Source of the DNA: Planctomycetota bacterium
Lineage (GTDB): Bacteria > Planctomycetota > Phycisphaerae > UBA1845
Reading direction: 5' to 3'
Length of the DNA stretch: 11,026 bases
NCBI GenBank assembly: GCA_022561415.1
Contig: JADFRH010000044.1
Location: 1-11,026 of the forward strand
Shown: piece by piece, positions 8,378-11,026 of the stretch
How positions within the stretch are numbered: position 1 is the first letter of the stretch
Layout: every line of letters begins with the position of its first letter
Program-made: the position numbers and the translations under genes
Notes under the pieces: generated by a model
The model's input: only the letters and a program-made list of their open reading frames with translations
Databases searched by the model: none
What the model was told of the DNA's origin: nothing

Positions 8378-8741
8378 GTATCCACCGTGCCTGTTCCGCA
8401 ACGCCGCGTTCGGTGGTGCGCTTCACCTCAGGGCCTGGGGCGTCGCCAAGGAAACACCCCGAAACATGCGATACCAGCCGTACGATGCGGTCTTCGATGC
8501 ACCCTTCGTCTACGCCCCCGGGCCGTGTCCGATATAAGAGTCGACACGATGACATGAACCGGCAACACAGCGTCGCAATCGTGCGGCGAGTTTCGAGCGC
8601 GCGAGCCAGTTCCTTATCGGATGACACGGGGTAGGTGTCCACGAAGTATGCCGGCGGTCGCCCCGCCTTGATCGGCCGGCCTGCGTAAGTGTGGACCGGC
8701 CGCTCTTCCGGCCTGGGCAACTCCCCAAACGCGGACGGCAC
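8367..8741 (-). CDS. Doubtful small ORF overlapping the exosortase start
   Basis: This 124-codon reading frame starts at GTG 8741 and ends with a TAA inside the first codons of the exosortase gene (11-nt overlap), an arrangement typical of coupled operon genes. By hand count about two thirds of third codon positions are G or C, and acidic and basic residues are mixed, unlike the Arg/Ser-rich shadow frames nearby. Against it, the start has no clear Shine-Dalgarno, second-position GC is also high (about 55%), and the product (for example YFVDTYPVSSDKELARALE) matches no family I recognise. It has no membrane segment or signal peptide; there are six cysteines. It could be a small unknown protein, a leader ORF, or chance. 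Confidence 0.3.
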   Translation of the reverse strand: MPSAFGELPRPEERPVHTYAGRPIKAGRPPAYFVDTYPVSSDKELARALETRRTIATLCCRFMSSCRLLYRTRPGGVDEGCIEDRIVRLVSHVSGCFLGDAPGPEVKRTTERGVAEQARWIHDG

Positions 8742-8815
8742 GACACAGCGGCCTAGTCTGCGCGTTTCGGTACGCGCGTAAACGCTTGGCGCTGCTTAGC
8801 AGCCGAAACCCCTGA

Positions 8816-8831
8816 ACCCCTGCGTTGGGGT
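8816..8831. other. Short hairpin upstream of the exosortase cluster
   Basis: ACCCC and GGGGT form a perfect 5-bp inverted repeat around TGCGTT. The near palindrome GCTGC-TTA-GCAGC lies about 13 nt away at 8791-8803. Both lie just downstream of the 8839-8866 promoter candidate on the minus strand and would fall in the start of its transcript. No T-run follows, so a terminator is not supported. This could be chance in GC-rich DNA. Confidence 0.3.
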
Positions 8832-8838
8832 CGCATTA

Positions 8839-8866
8839 AGTGTACTGAAGTTATATCTGGCGTCAA
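8839..8866 (-). promoter_or_regulatory. Candidate sigma70-like promoter for the exosortase cluster
   Basis: On the minus strand TTGACG (8866-8861, 5 of 6 to consensus) is followed after 16 nt by TACACT (8844-8839, 4 of 6). It sits in a locally AT-richer stretch about 460 nt upstream of the exosortase start, and the transcript would include the doubtful 8367-8741 ORF. It was found by eye, and such matches arise by chance. Confidence 0.35.
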
Positions 8867-9375
8867 CGAAATTGCACGCAGAAACTTTGTTCTCAGGCGG
8901 ATACCGGGGTTGTTGTAGCCGGTGGGCGGGCTTACCGGACGGTGCCCAAGCCACCTGTGAGATTACCGGTCATCACGGGCTCCGCCCCTATCGGAATGGT
9001 GGGACCACCGGCGGGAATCAGCCATCTGCGCCAGGTGCCGTGCCGAGCTCTTCGAGCATCCCGCCGTGCTTCGTCCATCACGCGGCCTGATCGCGCCTGG
9101 TCGTATCCAGTGAGCTTTGTACCCGGTCAGGCAGGACGAAATCTGGGACGCTGAGCGTAAAAGTGGGGTGTAGCACAGGTTCGTGGGCTTTTGTTGCAGA
9201 CCGCCGCCTATTGAAAAATCCGGTCGAGGAGGCAAGAATTACCTGCATTCAGTTGTAATCCCCAGGTCCATGGTTTACTGTGACCGGCGAGAATGGGGCG
9301 GGATCGCCGCGCTAGGAAAGGGAGTCCGGTCTTTTTCGGACCGCATCCACGAGCGTCGGTTCTTGCCGGCCGGAC

Positions 9376-9390
9376 CCGCGGAAGCCGCGG
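9376..9390. other. Perfect 6-bp stem hairpin, CCGCGG-AAG-CCGCGG
   Basis: Two copies of the self-complementary hexamer CCGCGG are separated by three bases, forming a compact GC stem on either strand. There is no adjoining T-run, so it is not a standard terminator. It lies just beyond the stop of the speculative Leu-rich micro-ORF. Confidence 0.35.
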
Positions 9391-9573
9391 TCAACAGGCT
9401 GTGATATTATGCGGAGTGCCGCCACCGGAAAGGGGTTGCGTGGCGAGGAGCAACAGGAGCAACAGGAGCAGCGGAGTTGGGGAGACGCCCGAGACAGAAA
9501 GCAAAGTGACCGATCGGAAGCGGCGCTCAACCTTCTTTTGCTCGGTCGCGTAGGCTAGCGCAAGCGGTGACAC
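9391..9573 (-). CDS. Very speculative Leu-rich micro-ORF
   Basis: From GTG 9573 this frame gives 60 residues: a basic stretch (KKVERRFR, 13-20), then SVTLLSVSGVSPTP, nine consecutive leucines (35-43), a short Gly-rich segment and TGA. A basic region before a hydrophobic run looks like a signal or membrane peptide, and a good promoter candidate lies just upstream at 9603-9632. However, the Leu run simply reflects a triplicated 9-bp repeat, there is no Shine-Dalgarno, the frame stays open further upstream, and no family is recognised. It is more likely not a gene. Confidence 0.12.
   Translation of the reverse strand: MSPLALAYATEQKKVERRFRSVTLLSVSGVSPTPLLLLLLLLLATQPLSGGGTPHNITAC
9446..9472. repeat. 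Triplicated 9-bp tandem repeat (AGGAGCAAC)
   Basis: AGGAGCAAC occurs at 9446-9454 and 9455-9463, with a third copy AGGAGCAGC differing at one base at 9464-9472. It is a small slippage-prone microsatellite in the gene-free region. The unit length is a multiple of three, so copy-number change would not shift a frame. Confidence 0.85.
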
Positions 9574-9602
9574 ACGGGAGCGGTCAGCACCCAGCCTGGG
9601 GC

Positions 9603-9632
9603 ATAATATAGGTCGTTTGAGGCTGCTGGCAA
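9603..9632 (-). promoter_or_regulatory. Candidate sigma70-like promoter inside the intergenic region
   Basis: On the minus strand TTGCCA (9632-9627, 5 of 6) is followed after 16 nt by TATATT (9610-9605, 5 of 6); the overlapping TATTAT at 9608-9603 gives an 18-nt spacer. This is the best promoter match I found in the window by eye. It points toward the exosortase cluster but lies over 1.2 kb from it, so it could drive a long leader, an unannotated small RNA, or nothing. Confidence 0.4.
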
Positions 9633-10170
9633 CGGCGCTGCGAACCGCTGGGGCGGTGATTCGTTTTGGCCGGCGATGTCGCGCAGAACACACTGGCTGC
9701 GGCGTAGCGGCGCTCGACCGTGTTTGGTGGATCGTGCCCACCCACGCATCCTTCGCAAACTCGAGCCCATGGCGGTTCGCCTATCACGTTAACGGGGGGA
9801 CTGATCGGCACCGGTCGCTGACTCAGGCGAGCGCTTCGAACGGCTCTTCTTTGGACGGAAAGGGTATGCAAGCTCTGACTTGTTGCCGATGTATGGTGTG
9901 CGGGGCACGGGCGGGTCTTCTCGGACCGATCCATGCACGAATTCGGACAGCGACGGCATGTGAGCGTTTGCCAAGCGATCTGCCGTCTGCGACAAGAAGA
10001 AAACGCGATAGCGGTCTGGCACTATCCTGGACGGCAGGAACGTCGTAAGCTATTGCTAGATAAGCGGTTGCGCCTTTTGTTGGGGTGTACTCGACGGGGA
10101 CGGAGTCTGCGCGGAGCTTCCTTCGTCCGGTTTGTTCAAGGCGTAGCGGTCGGCGATGGATAGTGGTTGA

Positions 10171-10201
10171 TTGCGGTTGGCTCGCCGGTTGCTGGGATAC
10201 T
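10171..10201 (+). promoter_or_regulatory. Weak promoter candidate for the nucleotide-sugar genes
   Basis: TGG-GATACT (10193-10201) resembles an extended -10 element, with a poor -35 (TTGCGG, 10171-10176) and a 19-nt spacer. The predicted start of transcription would be about 33 nt before the epimerase-like ATG and would include its Shine-Dalgarno. The matches are weak. Confidence 0.2.
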
Positions 10202-10221
10202 TGGTCTCCGTACGGCCGGGC

Positions 10222-10228
10222 AAGGAGG
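10222..10228 (+). promoter_or_regulatory. Strong Shine-Dalgarno deciding the epimerase start
   Basis: AAGGAGG lies 12 nt before the ATG at 10241. Spacing is slightly long, but the match to the 16S 3' end is near perfect. It sets the start at 10241 rather than upstream codons of the same open frame, whose translation (10085-10240) is Arg/Trp-rich and unlike the family. Confidence 0.7.
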
Positions 10229-10240
10229 GCCGTTGCTGTC

Positions 10241-10696
10241 ATGATCGAAGGCGTACGCGTCAAGCAGTTGAAGGTGATTCCGGACGAGCGCGGTCATCTG
10301 ATGGAGATGCTTCGGTCGGACGACGAGCTGTTCCGCGGTTTCGGGCAGGTGTACATCACCACGGCCTATCCCGGTGCTGTCAAGGCTTGGCACTACCACA
10401 AGAAGCAGTGGGACCATTTCGTGTGCGTTCGCGGCATGATGAAGGTCGTGCTTTACGATAACCGGGAGGGGTCTTCCACGCACGGCGAGGTGAACGAGTT
10501 CTTCATGGGCGACCATCGCCCGATTCTGTTGCAGATTCCGCCGCTCGTATACCACGGGTTCAAGTGCGTGAGCGATGTCGAAGCCATGGTGGTCAACTGT
10601 CCGACGGAGGTGTTCGTCTACGACGACCCGGATGAGTTTCGCGTTGATCCGCACGACAACGACATTCCGTACGACTGGTCGAGGAAGGACGGATAG
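10241..10696 (+). CDS. Short RmlC-like cupin, dTDP-4-dehydrorhamnose 3,5-epimerase family
   Basis: This 151-residue cupin belongs to the short branch of the RmlC family; classical RmlC is about 180-200 aa. The sequence reads straight through the family pattern: IPDERGHLMEML (13-24), FGQVYITTAYPGAVKAWHYHKKQ (34-56) with His51 at the place of the RmlC catalytic His, then GDHRPILLQIPPLVYHGFK (90-108) with the conserved P-P-x-x-Y-H-G-F turn, and the C-terminal IPYDWSRKDG. It probably acts on a dTDP-4-keto-6-deoxy sugar in the cytoplasm. The exact reaction of this short branch (epimerisation at C3, C5 or both, or isomerisation) is not settled by sequence. It is followed after one base by the 4,6-dehydratase gene, whose product would be its substrate, so the two are surely co-transcribed. 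Confidence 0.9.
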   Translation: MIEGVRVKQLKVIPDERGHLMEMLRSDDELFRGFGQVYITTAYPGAVKAWHYHKKQWDHFVCVRGMMKVVLYDNREGSSTHGEVNEFFMGDHRPILLQIPPLVYHGFKCVSDVEAMVVNCPTEVFVYDDPDEFRVDPHDNDIPYDWSRKDG

Positions 10697-10697
10697 A

Positions 10698-11026
10698 GTG
10701 GCTTTCTTCAAATCGATTCTGGTAACCGGCGGCGCCGGTTTTATCGGCTCGAACTTCGTGCGACGGATTTTTAATCGTCATGGGGACTGTAACATCACCG
10801 TACTCGATGCACTGACCTACGCGGGCAACCTGGAAAACCTCGAAGGTATCGTTGGCGACGATCGTGTGACGTTCGTCAAGGGATCAATTGCCGATTCTAA
10901 CGTTGTCATGGAAGCAATGGATGGTTGCGAAGCTGTGTTCAACCTGGCGGCGGAGACGCACGTCGACCGGTCTATTCACGAAGCGACTACGTTCATCGAA
11001 ACCGACATTCTCGGTACCTACACCCT
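10698..11026 (+). CDS. rfbB: dTDP-glucose 4,6-dehydratase, 5' part (cut by window edge)
   Basis: The first 109 residues are present of a protein usually about 330-350 aa. It is an extended short-chain dehydrogenase that converts dTDP-glucose to dTDP-4-keto-6-deoxyglucose with bound NAD+. The Rossmann loop TGGAGFIGSN is at 10-19. The RfbB hallmark VLDALTYAGNLENL (35-48) follows, with Asp37 placed to bind the NAD ribose. FVKGSIADSNVV (59-70) supplies the adenine-contacting Asp66, and NLAAETHVDRSI (82-93) is the conserved segment after beta-4, with Thr where Ser is usual. The catalytic Thr-Asp-Glu and Tyr-x3-Lys would lie beyond the window. I use the GTG at 10698, preceded by AGGAAGGA with 8-nt spacing; it starts one base after the epimerase stop. 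The related UDP-sugar dehydratases are less likely given the TYAGN motif and the RmlC-like neighbour. Confidence 0.93.
   Translation, partial: MAFFKSILVTGGAGFIGSNFVRRIFNRHGDCNITVLDALTYAGNLENLEGIVGDDRVTFVKGSIADSNVVMEAMDGCEAVFNLAAETHVDRSIHEATTFIETDILGTYT

Larger units (their letters stand above)
8742..10240. other. 1.5-kb divergent intergenic region, no supported gene
   Basis: This stretch separates the minus-strand exosortase cluster from the plus-strand nucleotide-sugar genes. Open frames here are short, Arg/Ser/Pro-rich, overlap in many phases and lack convincing start signals or recognisable motifs, so I annotate none as a gene. I see no tRNA, rRNA, CRISPR array, transposase, or riboswitch class I know. 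What it does hold are promoter-like sequences on both strands, a triplicated 9-bp repeat, short hairpins and a perfect 10-bp palindrome (8771-8780). It may be a regulatory region, an unrecognised ncRNA locus, or decayed coding DNA. Confidence 0.6.

Noticed and set aside
8872..9235. Overlapping 70-90 codon frames on both strands
   Set aside because: They have odd composition, no ribosome binding sites, no recognisable motifs, and mutually overlapping phases.
9324..9341. GTCCG / CGGAC hairpin around a T-run
   Set aside because: The T-run is inside the loop, not after the stem, so it does not fit a terminator; a 5-bp stem is expected by chance.
10085..10240. N-terminal extension of the epimerase-like gene
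   Set aside because: The extra 52 residues are unlike the family, and AAGGAGG plus the conserved MIEGV start place the true start at 10241.
9617..10263. Plus (9617-10048) and minus (9823-10263) frames of about 145 codons
   Set aside because: They overlap each other, have Arg/Ser/Thr-rich products without family features, and no start signals.

Overview
This is a GC-rich bacterial window that holds most of an exosortase-type cell-surface / exopolysaccharide locus. No rRNA or other taxonomic marker is present. The set of genes (exosortase, separate EpsI-like protein, polysaccharide co-polymerase/tyrosine autokinase, very long TPR protein, nucleotide-sugar genes) suggests a Gram-negative, double-membraned environmental bacterium. 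Planctomycetota is my best guess, at low confidence.

Left part (about 81-8741, all minus strand). Read in the direction of transcription, the order is: a doubtful small ORF (8741-8367); an exosortase with the Cys/Arg/His active-site residues (8377-7394); an EpsI/DUF3485 protein (7397-6618); a Wzz-type chain-length regulator fused to a BY-kinase with a Tyr-rich tail (6634-4499); and a membrane-anchored protein of about 1,415 residues built almost wholly of TPRs (4328-81). The first junctions are overlaps of 11, 4 and 17 nt, so these genes look translationally coupled. The TPR gene follows after a gap of about 170 nt containing a hairpin built from heptamer repeats. By analogy with known EpsH/EpsI/PrsT loci, the kinase would control polysaccharide assembly, the exosortase and EpsI would act on sorted surface proteins, and the TPR protein would be an envelope scaffold.

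Middle part (8742-10240). About 1.5 kb lies between the divergent gene groups with no gene I can support. It holds two minus-strand sigma70-like promoter candidates, a weak plus-strand one, a small triplicated 9-bp repeat, a few hairpins and one very speculative Leu-rich micro-ORF.

Right part (10241-11026, plus strand). A short RmlC-like cupin (dTDP-4-dehydrorhamnose 3,5-epimerase family, 151 aa) with a strong Shine-Dalgarno sequence is followed after 1 nt by a dTDP-glucose 4,6-dehydratase (RfbB/RmlB) cut off by the window edge. These two genes probably supply deoxy-sugar precursors for the polysaccharide handled by the left-hand operon.
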